Assembly (NCBI GenBank): GCA_965656185.1
Contig: CBFHJH010000007.1
Coordinates: forward strand, 1 to 64,000
Direction of reading: 5' to 3'
Length of the DNA stretch: 64,000 nt
Origin: Croceimicrobium sp965656185
GTDB taxonomy: Bacteria; Bacteroidota; Bacteroidia; Flavobacteriales; Schleiferiaceae
Numbering within the stretch: position 1 is the stretch's first letter; the number at the start of each line of letters is the position of its first letter. Shown piece by piece: positions 35,747 through 44,614 of the stretch. The notes beneath the pieces were generated by a model that did not search any database, was not told where the DNA came from, and worked only from the letters and a program-made list of their open reading frames with translations. Position numbers and translations under genes: made by a program.

Positions 35747-36835
35747 ATGCGACTTCCATTATTGATAGGTTTCTTAATATTTGGCTTTAACTTATCCTTG
35801 AAGTCCCAAGCCTGGAATAGCCTTCCAAGCTTTCCCGGTGTGGCTCGCGACGATGCCTGTGGCTTTCGGATCGGTAATTCCATTTACTTAGGCACGGGCC
35901 TCAGCCCTTGGTTTTCTGAACAGGAGGACTTTTGGCTTTTTGATCTGGCCAATGGCCAATGGCAGGCAGTGGCCCCTTTGCCAAGTGGGGAAGGTAGGCA
36001 GTACGCTGCTTCATTTCAGAAGGATGGAAAGGGCTACGTTTTTGGTGGTGTACGTGCCTCTAAATACTTAAATGATCTTTGGGTTTACGAGCCACTACTG
36101 GATCAATGGTCGGCTTTAAGTCCGCTGCCCGATAGCGGCCGCAGTGGTGCAGCAACTTTTGTTTTGGGCGACACCGCCTATGTTTTGGGAGGAAAGAGTC
36201 AAGATAAAGCGGCCATTTCTGAACTATGGGCTTATGCCATAGGTCAAGACCGGTGGTTTAAGAAATCCAAGCTTCCTAAGGCCTTATGGCGCTCATCGGC
36301 AGCAGCATCCGATAGTGTGGGATATATGATCTTTGGAATAGACTCTTTGGGGCAGTATTCGAATTATCTGTTCCAATACGATCCGACTTTAGACCTTTGG
36401 CAAAGGATAGACAGCTTCCCACAATTAGGTCGCAGCCATACTTTTCTATTGTATGATCAAGCGAGCTTATGGTTAGTTATGGGGATAGATAGTTTGGGTG
36501 ATTACAAGAACGATCTATGGGAATATGATTTAGCAAGTGGGAATTGGCAAGCCCGCGCTAGTTTGCCTGCACCAGGTCGGAAAGGGGGCGTAGCTTTTAA
36601 AGGACTCAACGCTAGTTTGATCTATTGTACGGGAATCGATGTACAAGGGCATCGCTTAAAGGAAACTTGGCAATTCCAGATGCCGGTAGGTTTGCAAGAA
36701 GAGGCTAAGAGGACCAAGGAGCTAATTGGAACCTATGATCTTTTAGGACGGGAAATTCCCTTTAATTCCTCTGGAATCAAGGTGAATAGCTACAGCGATG
36801 GGAGCTTTGAAAAGGTTTACCAGCAAGCACCCTAA
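35747..36835 (+). CDS. Secreted kelch-repeat protein
   Basis: The 362-residue product has a signal peptide ending near KSQA and about six kelch motifs (for example GKGYVFGGVRAS, GDTAYVLGGKS, LWVYEPLLDQW, LWEYDLASGNW), predicting a beta-propeller. After the propeller comes a 45-residue tail with YDLLGREI and a DGSFEKV-like end, which resembles the last third of a T9SS type A sorting domain but lacks the PNP segment. Kelch proteins bind partners or carbohydrates, or act as epimerases (NanM); the role here is unknown. Confidence 0.82.
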   Translation: MRLPLLIGFLIFGFNLSLKSQAWNSLPSFPGVARDDACGFRIGNSIYLGTGLSPWFSEQEDFWLFDLANGQWQAVAPLPSGEGRQYAASFQKDGKGYVFGGVRASKYLNDLWVYEPLLDQWSALSPLPDSGRSGAATFVLGDTAYVLGGKSQDKAAISELWAYAIGQDRWFKKSKLPKALWRSSAAASDSVGYMIFGIDSLGQYSNYLFQYDPTLDLWQRIDSFPQLGRSHTFLLYDQASLWLVMGIDSLGDYKNDLWEYDLASGNWQARASLPAPGRKGGVAFKGLNASLIYCTGIDVQGHRLKETWQFQMPVGLQEEAKRTKELIGTYDLLGREIPFNSSGIKVNSYSDGSFEKVYQQAP

Positions 36836-36853
36836 GTTATCAGCGCTAAGCGC

Positions 36854-37735
36854 TTAAGCTAGAAGGATCAAACTAAAGATGCCACTAACGATCATTAGTC
36901 GATAGAGGTGGTTCAAGTAATGAAAGTGTTCTTTCTTTTCGGCAAAGGCCAATAGTCCGGCACTGAAGAAAAGCGCGGCCAACCCGATGATCATAAAATA
37001 ACTAATGCCTTCAAATCCGACTTTATAAACCACCGCGGCCCCGGGAATAAGGCCACTTAGAGTAAATAGAGCCACCACCCATTTAGTCTTGCTGACCCCA
37101 TAAGTTACGGGCATGGTTGGGTATCCGATAATCACATCGCCTTTTAAGGCTTCCAAATCTTTTACGATCTCACGGATGAAGATGATCAATAAAATAAAGC
37201 TCACGTAGGTTAGGATCAAAAGATCTTCAAGGTGGAAGTAGAGGAATATCGCGAAAAAGGGGGTGATGGTGAGCAAGGCGGCCATTAGATTACCGACGAA
37301 GGTGATCTTCTTTAACTTGTGGGAATAGAGCCAGAGCGCAAAATTGAAGAAGGCAAAAAAGAAAAATACATTCCAGCTAACACTCAAAGCAAAAAGCGCG
37401 GCAACCGTCGCGAATAAGAAGTACAGTCGTAGGGTAGTACTTTGCTTTAGGATCTTCTCGTAAAGCGTTTTATTGGGGCGGTTGATCAGATCCTTTTCGA
37501 GGTCGTAAAAGTTATTGATGATATATCCGGCGGCGACCGAAAAAAGAGAGGCAAAAACGATGAGGTGAACCTTGGGGTCTAGTAAAAGTTGCTTCCAGGC
37601 ACTCGGTTTATTTAAAACAAAAATAACCGCGAGGTATTGAGCCAGAGCGAGAAAGAAAATGTTGTACCACCGCACCAAGGATAATAGTGCGGAGAGTTTA
37701 AAGATCAGGATCCTGTCTCTCCGGCGTAAGGCCAT
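36854..37735 (-). CDS. UbiA-family prenyltransferase, geranylgeranylglycerol-phosphate type
   Basis: The 293-residue product has eight or nine membrane helices. The first prenyl-diphosphate motif is N74-N-x2-D78-x3-D82 (NNFYDLEKD) and the second is REIVKDLEALKGD (188-200). This form is annotated in Bacteroidetes as digeranylgeranylglyceryl-phosphate synthase-like. It follows the GHMP kinase and mevalonate decarboxylase genes with a TGATG overlap, which places it in isoprenoid lipid synthesis; a GGGP synthase gene lies at the end of the window. A quinone-related role cannot be excluded. Confidence 0.82.
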   Translation of the reverse strand: MALRRRDRILIFKLSALLSLVRWYNIFFLALAQYLAVIFVLNKPSAWKQLLLDPKVHLIVFASLFSVAAGYIINNFYDLEKDLINRPNKTLYEKILKQSTTLRLYFLFATVAALFALSVSWNVFFFFAFFNFALWLYSHKLKKITFVGNLMAALLTITPFFAIFLYFHLEDLLILTYVSFILLIIFIREIVKDLEALKGDVIIGYPTMPVTYGVSKTKWVVALFTLSGLIPGAAVVYKVGFEGISYFMIIGLAALFFSAGLLAFAEKKEHFHYLNHLYRLMIVSGIFSLILLA

Positions 37736-38670
37736 CAGAGGCGGTAGATGATTTCGGTATCGTAGTCCTTAAGCATTTTTTGAGCACGCTCTAGGTCAGG
37801 GGTAAAGCCCAAGACAAAACCACCTCCTCCGCTACCGCAGAGCTTGAGGTAATATGCATTGGTGTCGATTCCTTGCTTCCAAAGTTCCTTTACATTTTGC
37901 GGAATCATAGGGGTGAAATTCTCAAAAACGAGATGGCTCAACTTCTTAAGATTACTAAAAAGTGGTTTGCTGTCGCCTTTGAGGAAAGCCGCTATACAAG
38001 CATCATTATACTTGGTAAACTGCTCCTTCATTACATTGCGGAAACCTTCTTGTTTCATCTTCTCCATGAAGATGTTCACCATTGGTTGGGTTTCGCCAGG
38101 CTGACCACTATTCAACAGGAAAATTGCGCCTTTTCCTTCGCGATGAGGAATATTTACCGTTCCAAGGTCATCCTTAGAATGGATCAATACCGGTAATTGT
38201 AAGTAACAGATCAATGGGTCAAGGCCAGAGCTTTTTCCGTGGAAATAGGATTCCATTTGACCTAACACTTTCTTGAGCTGCTGAATATTTTCTTTACTGA
38301 TGTCCGCTTCAGGATCGATGCGATCCTGCGCATAGCGGTCGTAGATGGCAGCGCAAAGGGCGCCGCTACTGCCTACACCATAGCCTTCTGGAATTGAGCT
38401 ATCGAAGAAATAACCATTATCGATATCAGCTTTAAAAGCCATTAAGTCAAGAGGGGCAATGATTTCGCCGTTTGACTGTAATGCTTCTAAATGCCTATAA
38501 AACTCTTTTAAACTTTGATTGGATCTTTTAGCCGATCCTTCTAAGGTGTCCGCCTTCTGAAAAGCACCTTTATAGTAGTTGTAAGGCACCGACAAGCCCT
38601 TGGAATCATTGATGATTCCATATTCTCCGAAGAGGAGGATTTTGGCGTAATAGAGCGGATTATTCTTCAT
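37735..38670 (-). CDS. GHMP kinase, probable mevalonate kinase
   Basis: The ATG at 38670 gives 311 residues; a TTG at 38676 is an alternative. GHMP features are the substrate segment YYAKILLFGEYGI, the phosphate loop GYGVGSSGALCAA (about 97-108), and the C-terminal KLCGSGGGGF. The Asp in KSSGLDPLI fits the catalytic base. Together with the adjacent diphosphomevalonate decarboxylase this indicates the mevalonate pathway to isopentenyl diphosphate. Whether it phosphorylates mevalonate or phosphomevalonate cannot be settled from sequence, because no second GHMP kinase of the pathway is in the window. Confidence 0.85.
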   Translation of the reverse strand: MKNNPLYYAKILLFGEYGIINDSKGLSVPYNYYKGAFQKADTLEGSAKRSNQSLKEFYRHLEALQSNGEIIAPLDLMAFKADIDNGYFFDSSIPEGYGVGSSGALCAAIYDRYAQDRIDPEADISKENIQQLKKVLGQMESYFHGKSSGLDPLICYLQLPVLIHSKDDLGTVNIPHREGKGAIFLLNSGQPGETQPMVNIFMEKMKQEGFRNVMKEQFTKYNDACIAAFLKGDSKPLFSNLKKLSHLVFENFTPMIPQNVKELWKQGIDTNAYYLKLCGSGGGGFVLGFTPDLERAQKMLKDYDTEIIYRL

Positions 38671-38672
38671 TA

Positions 38673-39707
38673 TCAAAGCTTTTCAGGTCCGTGGCCTACT
38701 TGGTCACAAATATACTCACCCTTTTTTAAATAGGGTCTTAATGACTTCTTAACGAATTTTAGCACTGCTTGTTCGATCGCTGCTGGGTAGAGTAAGTGTA
38801 CGTTGGCGCCGGCGTCGAGTGTGAAATGCACGGCTTGGCCGCTTTCCTTCCGATAGGCCCAAACTTCCTCAATGATCTTCAAAGTGTTTGGTTTCATTAG
38901 TATGAAATAAGGCTTTGAAGTCATCATCATAGCATGCAGGGTAAGCGCTTCGTGCTCGATAAGCTTTCCAAATGCCTCCAGATCGCCCTTCGCTAAAATT
39001 TGCTTTAGCTCATCCATATTTCGATGTGCCTGGGCAAAACGCTCCTTGGCAAAGGGGTGCCCTTCCATTAAGCCGTGACCGGCCGTGCTACTCACCGCTT
39101 TTTGACCTTTTTCAACTAAAAGAATCGTATCGCGATAGTCCTTAAAGACCTCATGAACGGGGCCACTGTAAGGAATCGCATATTCGTCGTGGCTTTTCTT
39201 TTCCGAATCTAATTTCCCCCATAAACCAAACCGTGGGTAGAGGGAGCGGCTGGCCGAACCAGAGCCCAAGCGAGCCCAGGTGGAGGCTTGGCGGAGGAAT
39301 TCCTCAGACATTGGTTCCGGTGCGCCGGGTTTAAGATCTAATAAACAAAGGGCCAATGCACTCATTCCACTGGCCGAGCTAGCGATGCCGCTGCTATGTG
39401 GGAAGCTATTGTGCGTATCGATCCGAAACTTCGACCCTTTGATGAAGTCTAGTTCATCACTAATGCGCGCTAAGAACTTTTCGATCTTGGGTTTAAAGGC
39501 ATCTACTTTTTCACCTTCCAGGTAAATGTCGAAATCGAAGTCGCCCTTTCCCTGCTCCTCCAATAAGGTGAGCCTTGTTTCAGTGTAGCTGTTCCTAAGG
39601 GTAAAACTAAGACTGGGATTGGCCGGTAATTGCGGCTCGTATTTACCCCAGTATTTCACCAAAGCAATATTAGATGGACTGCGCCAGTTGGCAACTTTTT
39701 GATTCAT
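38673..39707 (-). CDS. mvaD: Diphosphomevalonate decarboxylase
   Basis: The 344-residue protein shows the family motifs NIALVKYWGK (13-22), the phosphate loop SSGIASSASG (105-114) and the catalytic-aspartate segment LDAGANVHLLYP near the C-terminus (the usual form is DAGPN). It makes isopentenyl diphosphate from mevalonate diphosphate with ATP. The stop TGA overlaps the following kinase start region. The mevalonate route rather than the MEP route is known for several Flavobacteriia. Confidence 0.95.
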   Translation of the reverse strand: MNQKVANWRSPSNIALVKYWGKYEPQLPANPSLSFTLRNSYTETRLTLLEEQGKGDFDFDIYLEGEKVDAFKPKIEKFLARISDELDFIKGSKFRIDTHNSFPHSSGIASSASGMSALALCLLDLKPGAPEPMSEEFLRQASTWARLGSGSASRSLYPRFGLWGKLDSEKKSHDEYAIPYSGPVHEVFKDYRDTILLVEKGQKAVSSTAGHGLMEGHPFAKERFAQAHRNMDELKQILAKGDLEAFGKLIEHEALTLHAMMMTSKPYFILMKPNTLKIIEEVWAYRKESGQAVHFTLDAGANVHLLYPAAIEQAVLKFVKKSLRPYLKKGEYICDQVGHGPEKL

Positions 39708-39738
39708 GGCAGCTTTAACCTTTGAAGACTAATAAGGT

Positions 39739-40611
39739 TTAGGCGCTTGCAACTTCTGCTTCGCGGTGAATTTTTTTCACCAGGCCTTGTAGTACTTTAC
39801 CGGGACCTACTTCTGTGAAATGGCTGGCGCCATCGGCTACCATGTTTTGTACACTTTGGGTCCATTTTACCGGAGCAGTTAACTGGGCAATTAGATTTTT
39901 CTTGATTTCCTCTGGGTCGCTAACCGCAGTAGTGGTCACGTTTTGATAAACCGGACAAGTGGGTTGTTTAAAGGTTGTAGCTTCAATGGCAGCGGCTAGT
40001 TTCTCTTCGGCGGGTTTCATGAGAGGAGAGTGAAAGGCGCCCCCAACCGGTAGGATCAAGGCACGACGCGCCCCAGCCTCTTTCATTTTCTCGCAGGCAG
40101 CTTCCACCGCTGGTACGGCTCCAGAAATAACCAATTGCCCAGGACAGTTATAATTAGCGGGCACTACCACTCCATCGGTTTCAGCACAAAGCTTTTCTAC
40201 CACGGCATCTTCTAGGCCCAATACTGCCGCCATGGTGCTGGGTTCTGCTTCGCAAGCTTCTTGCATGGCTAAGGCGCGCTGACTCACCAACTTGAGGGCA
40301 TCTTCAAAAGCCAGAGTGCCATTGGAAACCAGGGCAGAAAATTCACCCAAGGAATGGCCAGCAACCATATCTGCTTTAAAATCGCCCAAAGTCTTGGCTA
40401 AGATCACCGAATGTAGGAATATGGCCGGCTGAGTTACCTTGGTTTCCTTCAATTGCTCGGCGGTACCTTCGAACATTATATCGGTGATGCGGAATCCCAA
40501 AATTTCATTGGCACGCTCAAACATTTCTTTAGCCTCAGAATGATTATCGTAAAGGTCTTTTCCCATCCCAATAAATTGGGCGCCTTGACCTGGAAATACG
40601 TATGCTTTCAT
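39739..40611 (-). CDS. fabD: Malonyl-CoA:ACP transacylase
   Basis: The 290-residue protein has the signature GQGAQFIGMG at the start, nucleophile S87 in GHSLGEFSA, and catalytic H194 in GGAFHSPLM. It transfers malonyl groups from CoA to acyl carrier protein to start and extend fatty acids. It sits 31 bases upstream of mvaD, so fatty acid and isoprenoid genes may share a transcript. A TAGTTTTA sequence at 40627-40634 on the minus strand could be its -7 element (seven of eight match). Confidence 0.96.
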   Translation of the reverse strand: MKAYVFPGQGAQFIGMGKDLYDNHSEAKEMFERANEILGFRITDIMFEGTAEQLKETKVTQPAIFLHSVILAKTLGDFKADMVAGHSLGEFSALVSNGTLAFEDALKLVSQRALAMQEACEAEPSTMAAVLGLEDAVVEKLCAETDGVVVPANYNCPGQLVISGAVPAVEAACEKMKEAGARRALILPVGGAFHSPLMKPAEEKLAAAIEATTFKQPTCPVYQNVTTTAVSDPEEIKKNLIAQLTAPVKWTQSVQNMVADGASHFTEVGPGKVLQGLVKKIHREAEVASA

Positions 40612-40721
40612 TTTTGTTGGTTTTTGTAAAACTAATTTTTTATTGCTTCACGGAGGGTCAAAGCGAAAGAACAAGCCTATGCCCTTCAGCTTCTCTTACT
40701 TAAAAGCTATTGATCGCTTTG

Positions 40722-41135
40722 TTATTCTCCAAAGTACTCTACAGCGTTGTTAATAGTTTCCTCCAAGCGAATTTTGTGCAGGGCACAACCATGCTGAGCG
40801 ATCTCAGGTGCCAGGATCTTCCAAAATTCTTCGGCCAATACCTCAGTACTAGTAAACTTGCCCTTCATGAATGGGACATCATGATTAAGGTTGGCGTGGT
40901 CTACTTCTGAGATCACTTTCTCTTGAATGATCTTTTTAAGATCCACTAAATTCATTACAAAGCCGGTATCGGGGTTTATTTCACCTTTTACCGTAACCAC
41001 GAGGGTGAAGTTGTGGCCGTGAAAATTCTTATTGGCACATTTGCCAAAGACCGCTTCATTTTCTGCTTCGGTCCAATTGGGGTTGTATAATTGATGCGCC
41101 GCACTAAAGCGCTCTTTTCTTTCGATGTAGATCAT
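40722..41135 (-). CDS. 6-pyruvoyltetrahydropterin synthase-family protein (CX5HGH form)
   Basis: The 137-residue COG0720 protein has zinc ligands H14 (SAAHQLY), H39 and H41, and the catalytic cysteine C33 in CANKNFHGHN, giving CX5HGH spacing. E. coli-type QueD has CX3HGH, and CX5HGH is the form of eukaryotic-type tetrahydrobiopterin enzymes. So it may act in biopterin rather than, or as well as, queuosine synthesis. A perfect -7 element (41157-41164) precedes it, making it its own unit downstream of mazG. No queC, queE or queF is nearby. Confidence 0.88.
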   Translation of the reverse strand: MIYIERKERFSAAHQLYNPNWTEAENEAVFGKCANKNFHGHNFTLVVTVKGEINPDTGFVMNLVDLKKIIQEKVISEVDHANLNHDVPFMKGKFTSTEVLAEEFWKILAPEIAQHGCALHKIRLEETINNAVEYFGE

Positions 41136-41156
41136 CGCCTAAGCCTAAAATTTTTG

Positions 41157-41164
41157 CAAAGATA
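41157..41164 (-). promoter_or_regulatory. -7 element TATCTTTG for the pterin synthase gene
   Basis: Perfect TAnnTTTG on the minus strand, 21 bases before the ATG. Confidence 0.62.
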
Positions 41165-41184
41165 GCCAATGCGCTTGGCCTGAA

Positions 41185-41514
41185 TTACTTCAGTTTCTCA
41201 TTATTATGATGACGATCGTGATCGCGTTTGGCTTTATGATCCATTTTACGATCAAAAGCGCTTTGTAGATCGGTGCCAGTCTGATTAGCCAAGCATAGAA
41301 CTACGAAGAGCACATCTGCCAATTCTTCGCCTAAATCCTTGTCCTTGTCCCTTTCCTTTTCGCTTTGCTCGCCGTAGCGGCGGGCAATTATGCGGGCCAC
41401 TTCGCCAACTTCCTCACTGAGTTGTGCCATATTGGTGAGCTCATTAAAGTAGCGTACTCCGTGGTTTTGGATCCATTCGTCTACTTGAGCTTGTAAGTCT
41501 TTGATGCCTTCCAT
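41185..41514 (-). CDS. MazG-like nucleotide pyrophosphohydrolase
   Basis: The 109-residue all-helical protein carries the metal-binding motif LSEEVGEVAR (EExxE) and the second EELADVLFVV (ExxD), as in the small MazG/iMazG family that hydrolyses abnormal NTPs or dNTPs. It ends in a His/Lys-rich tail. Its ATG overlaps the dtd stop (TAATG), so it belongs to the rsgA-phosphatase-dtd run. Confidence 0.9.
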   Translation of the reverse strand: MEGIKDLQAQVDEWIQNHGVRYFNELTNMAQLSEEVGEVARIIARRYGEQSEKERDKDKDLGEELADVLFVVLCLANQTGTDLQSAFDRKMDHKAKRDHDRHHNNEKLK

Positions 41515-41969
41515 TATTCTTTGTTTTTAGTGTCTATCCAGATCGTAACCGGACCGTCGTTAATGAGATCTACCGCCATATCTGCCCCAAACTGACCGGC
41601 GGCAACTCGTTGTTCCCCCATCTCTTGCCGGGCCTCGCTTAAGAATTCCTCGTACATTTTTTCGGCCAGCTCTGGCTTTGCGGCTCTGGCATAGGACGGC
41701 CGGGTGCCTTTTTTGACCTTGGCGTGTAAAGTGAACTGGCTAACCACTAGCATTTCTCCTTTGATATCTTCGACCGAAAGGTTCATTAAACCTGCCTCAT
41801 CGTTAAAAATCCGAAGCTTGAGAATTTTTTGCAATAACCAGTCTCTATCTGCAGTTTCGTCTTCTGGGCCAACACCTAAAAATACCAATAGGCCCTGGCC
41901 AATTTCTCCAACGATGGATTGATCAACCGTAACTTTAGCCTTGGTACAACGCTGAATAAGGGCTCTCAT
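41514..41969 (-). CDS. dtd: D-aminoacyl-tRNA deacylase
   Basis: The 151-residue product is full-length DTD: start MRALIQRCTKAKVTV, catalytic-region VSQFTLHA (about 78-85), the KGTRPSY segment and the C-terminal NDGPVTIW (family GxPxT-like cross-subunit motif). It removes D-amino acids and glycine from mischarged tRNAs. The start overlaps the upstream phosphatase stop as ATGA. Confidence 0.96.
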   Translation of the reverse strand: MRALIQRCTKAKVTVDQSIVGEIGQGLLVFLGVGPEDETADRDWLLQKILKLRIFNDEAGLMNLSVEDIKGEMLVVSQFTLHAKVKKGTRPSYARAAKPELAEKMYEEFLSEARQEMGEQRVAAGQFGADMAVDLINDGPVTIWIDTKNKE

Positions 41970-42736
41970 CGCTTTGGATTTAACTGGCCTTTCAAAGCCT
42001 CGTTTAAGTTAAGCTGACTTTGCTTGATCGAATCGGGTAGCTTTAGAAAATCGCCGTACATCGGGTTAGGGATTACCACGATCTTGTTTTGCAGTTTCGC
42101 TTCCGCGGATGCGAATTCTGCGGAGAAGTCTCCTAATTGATCCCCAACCAATAAAGCGATGGTAAAGGTCTCACGTACCTGTTCTCGCCGAGCCGTTTTA
42201 TCAGAACTCTCCGAACGTAGTAAAACTCGGTTCGAATCAGCTTGTGGCACTTGCAGCGCGATAAGATTCTCTAAGGTAGGTCCCAGATTCTCGACGCTGC
42301 GATTAGAGATATAAAAGATCTGAAAGCCGGCACTGTCTGCTTTACTGAGGAATTGAAAGGCGCCTGGGATCAGATCAGCTTGAGCTTCTTGGACCCACTC
42401 CGACCAAGTTTCGGGTTCGAATTTCCCACCATCCTGAATTATTCTTGCCTCATATGGAGCATTGTCCACCACTGTTTCATCCAAGTCGAGAACCACCGCA
42501 AGACTATCTGCTTTGAGTCCCGTTTCTAATTGCTTTTCCAGCAAGAGCCAAGCGTATTGATAAGCTTGTTCCCGGGCTAAGCGGGCCGTTTCACCTTTTT
42601 GTAGCCATAGTACCGCTGCCGTGAGGTGATCACTTTCCCCTCTTGGTACAGGCGGTTCTTCATTTTTAGGGCCTTGGCAGGCCAATAGCCCTCCGAGGCT
42701 AATTAGCGTAAATATCTTTGCGATAGGTTTCATCAT
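41966..42736 (-). CDS. e(P4)-type HAD acid phosphatase lipoprotein
   Basis: The 256-residue product has a lipobox cysteine (GGLLACQG) and the HAD nucleophile motif LDLDETVVDN (about 85-94), with later IFYISNRS and VGDQLGDFS loops. Class C acid phosphatases such as Haemophilus e(P4) dephosphorylate NMN and other nucleotides in the envelope so that the nucleoside can be imported. That would fit the PnuC/NadR-like pair at 62.4-63.5 kb, but this link is inference. It overlaps the end of rsgA by 38 bases, so it is co-transcribed with it. Confidence 0.88.
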   Translation of the reverse strand: MMKPIAKIFTLISLGGLLACQGPKNEEPPVPRGESDHLTAAVLWLQKGETARLAREQAYQYAWLLLEKQLETGLKADSLAVVLDLDETVVDNAPYEARIIQDGGKFEPETWSEWVQEAQADLIPGAFQFLSKADSAGFQIFYISNRSVENLGPTLENLIALQVPQADSNRVLLRSESSDKTARREQVRETFTIALLVGDQLGDFSAEFASAEAKLQNKIVVIPNPMYGDFLKLPDSIKQSQLNLNEALKGQLNPKR

Positions 42737-43646
42737 CGTCGTTTCCTTCTAAAAAGTTGAGGTAGCTTTCATAGCGGGTAAAAGCTAGTTTATTGTCTTC
42801 TACCGCCGCTTTTACGGCACAGCCTGGCTCGTGTTGATGGGTGCAATTATTGAATTTGCAATCGCCTTTAAGTCTAAAGATCTCTGGAAAATAATCCCCT
42901 AACTCCTCGGCCTCCATATCCACTAGACCAAAACCGCGAATCCCGGGGCTGTCTATCAAATAGCCACCGAAGCTAAGGGCATGCATTTCGGCAAAAGTGG
43001 TGGTGTGTTGTCCTTGTTCATGGGCGGCTGAAATACTCTTGGTCTTAAGGTCTACACTAGGTTCCAAGCGGTTTACTAAACTGCTTTTCCCCACCCCACT
43101 ATGGCCGCTCAACAAGCTTGTCTTGTTTTGTAATATCGCTTTGAGTTCTGAGAGACCTTCGCCAGTCTCGGCCGAACATTCCATCACTTTATAGCCGGCG
43201 TCTTGGTAAACGAAACGCAAGAACTCCATCTCATCTTGAAGGTACTCATCGTAAAGGTCGATCTTATTAAAAACCAAGATGAAAGGGATGTCGTAGGCTT
43301 CGGCCGAAATGGCGAAACGATCGATAAAGCGCAGATGCGTTTTTGGATACTCTAAAGTGGCGATCAATAGGGCCTGATCTAGATTAGCGGCTAAAATCTG
43401 GGTTTGCTTGGAGAGGTTCACAGACTTACGGATGATGTAATTCTTGCGGTCCAAAAGCTTGGTAATAACCCCTTGCCCTTCTTCTTTGGGGGAAGGTTCG
43501 ATCAAGACCCGATCGCCCACCGCTACCGGATTGGTACTTTTAATTCCCTTCAGCCGCAGCTTACCTCTGATACGACACTCAAAGAGTCCCTTATCAGTTC
43601 CTACTCGGTACCATGAACCGGTCGATTTGAGGATTAATCCTTCCAT
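42699..43646 (-). CDS. rsgA: Ribosome small-subunit GTPase RsgA
   Basis: The open frame extends to 43745, but the ATG at 43646 (or 43652) gives the usual start MEGLILKSTGSWYRV and about 315 residues. Order of parts: OB domain (about 1-75), circularly permuted GTPase with NKID before the P-loop SGHSGVGKSSLVN and then DSPGIRGFG, and a C-terminal zinc knuckle CKFNNCTHQHEPGC. RsgA helps mature the 30S subunit. It heads a minus-strand run continuing to mazG. Confidence 0.95.
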   Translation of the reverse strand: MEGLILKSTGSWYRVGTDKGLFECRIRGKLRLKGIKSTNPVAVGDRVLIEPSPKEEGQGVITKLLDRKNYIIRKSVNLSKQTQILAANLDQALLIATLEYPKTHLRFIDRFAISAEAYDIPFILVFNKIDLYDEYLQDEMEFLRFVYQDAGYKVMECSAETGEGLSELKAILQNKTSLLSGHSGVGKSSLVNRLEPSVDLKTKSISAAHEQGQHTTTFAEMHALSFGGYLIDSPGIRGFGLVDMEAEELGDYFPEIFRLKGDCKFNNCTHQHEPGCAVKAAVEDNKLAFTRYESYLNFLEGNDDDETYRKDIYAN

Positions 43647-43656
43647 TTGCATTTTG

Positions 43657-43664
43657 CAAAGGTG
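43657..43664 (-). promoter_or_regulatory. Putative -7 element CACCTTTG for rsgA
   Basis: Seven of eight match TAnnTTTG; its last base lies 4 bases before the ATG at 43652 and 10 before the ATG at 43646, implying a very short leader. Confidence 0.45.
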
Positions 43665-43691
43665 CAGAATCTCTGCCTTGGACAAAAGCTT

Positions 43692-43699
43692 TACCTTCG
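43692..43699 (+). promoter_or_regulatory. Putative -7 element TACCTTCG for gldA
   Basis: Seven of eight match TAnnTTTG, 18 bases before the gldA ATG; divergent from the rsgA element. Confidence 0.4.
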
Positions 43700-43717
43700 T
43701 GGCACTAAAATCTTTGC

Positions 43718-44614
43718 ATGTCGATAAGCGTTTCTCAACTTTCAAAACTGTATGGCGAGCAAAAGGCGCTCGATGCCGTTGACTTTAAGATTGATAAAGG
43801 TGAGATCGTGGGTTTTCTAGGTCCAAATGGGGCGGGAAAATCTACCATGATGAAGATCCTCACTGGCTATATTCCGCAAAGTGAGGGTGAGGCCAAGGTC
43901 TGCGGTTTGGACGTGAGCGATGAAAGTATCGATGTTCGTCAAAGAGTGGGCTATCTGCCCGAGCACAATCCACTCTACTTGGAGATGTATGTAAAGGAGT
44001 ATCTATTGTTCATTGCCGGATTGCATCAGGTTTCAAAAGAGAAGGTTGATGCTATGATCGAAAAGGTGGGCTTAAGTCCCGAGAAGAATAAAAAAGTGGG
44101 TCAGTTGTCCAAGGGCTACCGACAAAGGGTTGGTCTGGCAGCAGCCCTTATTCATGAGCCAGAAGTACTGATCTTGGATGAGCCAACTACGGGATTGGAT
44201 GTGAATCAATTAGTGGAAATCCGTCAGCTTATCAAAGAAGCCGGTGCTGATAAAACGGTTATGCTTAGCACTCATATCATGCAAGAGGTAGAATTTCTTT
44301 GCGACCGGGTGATCATCATAAACAAAGGCAAGATCGTTGCCGATAGACCAATAGAAGACCTGAAGGAATTGGCTTCAGGCATTCATTTCCGAGTAGAGTT
44401 CGACAAGTCTTTCACAAAATCCGCTCTCAAGAAGATATCTGGCTTAAAAGCAGCAGAGGAACTAGGGGAGAATAAATGGTTGATGGAGGCCCGACCAGAT
44501 GTTGATCTACGCTCTAAGGTATTCAAATTCGCCGTGGAGCATGAAGCCGCTGTGCTTGAAATCCAAAAGCAATCGGCGAGTTTAGAGGACGTATTTAAAA
44601 AGCTTACTTCTTAA
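43718..44614 (+). CDS. gldA: Gliding motility-associated ABC transporter ATPase GldA
   Basis: The 298-residue ATPase has Walker A GPNGAGKST (about 36-44), signature LSKGYRQRVGLA, Walker B LILDEPTTGLD and the switch STHIMQE, plus the GldA-specific C-terminal extension. In Flavobacterium it works with GldF and GldG as an ABC transporter associated with gliding. gldF and gldG are not adjacent here. Its TAA stop directly abuts the stop of the convergent der gene. Confidence 0.88.
   Translation: MSISVSQLSKLYGEQKALDAVDFKIDKGEIVGFLGPNGAGKSTMMKILTGYIPQSEGEAKVCGLDVSDESIDVRQRVGYLPEHNPLYLEMYVKEYLLFIAGLHQVSKEKVDAMIEKVGLSPEKNKKVGQLSKGYRQRVGLAAALIHEPEVLILDEPTTGLDVNQLVEIRQLIKEAGADKTVMLSTHIMQEVEFLCDRVIIINKGKIVADRPIEDLKELASGIHFRVEFDKSFTKSALKKISGLKAAEELGENKWLMEARPDVDLRSKVFKFAVEHEAAVLEIQKQSASLEDVFKKLTS

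Noticed and set aside
42737..43745. rsgA start at 43745
   Set aside because: The extra N-terminal 33 residues are unlike RsgA and extend past the putative promoter and into the gldA start.
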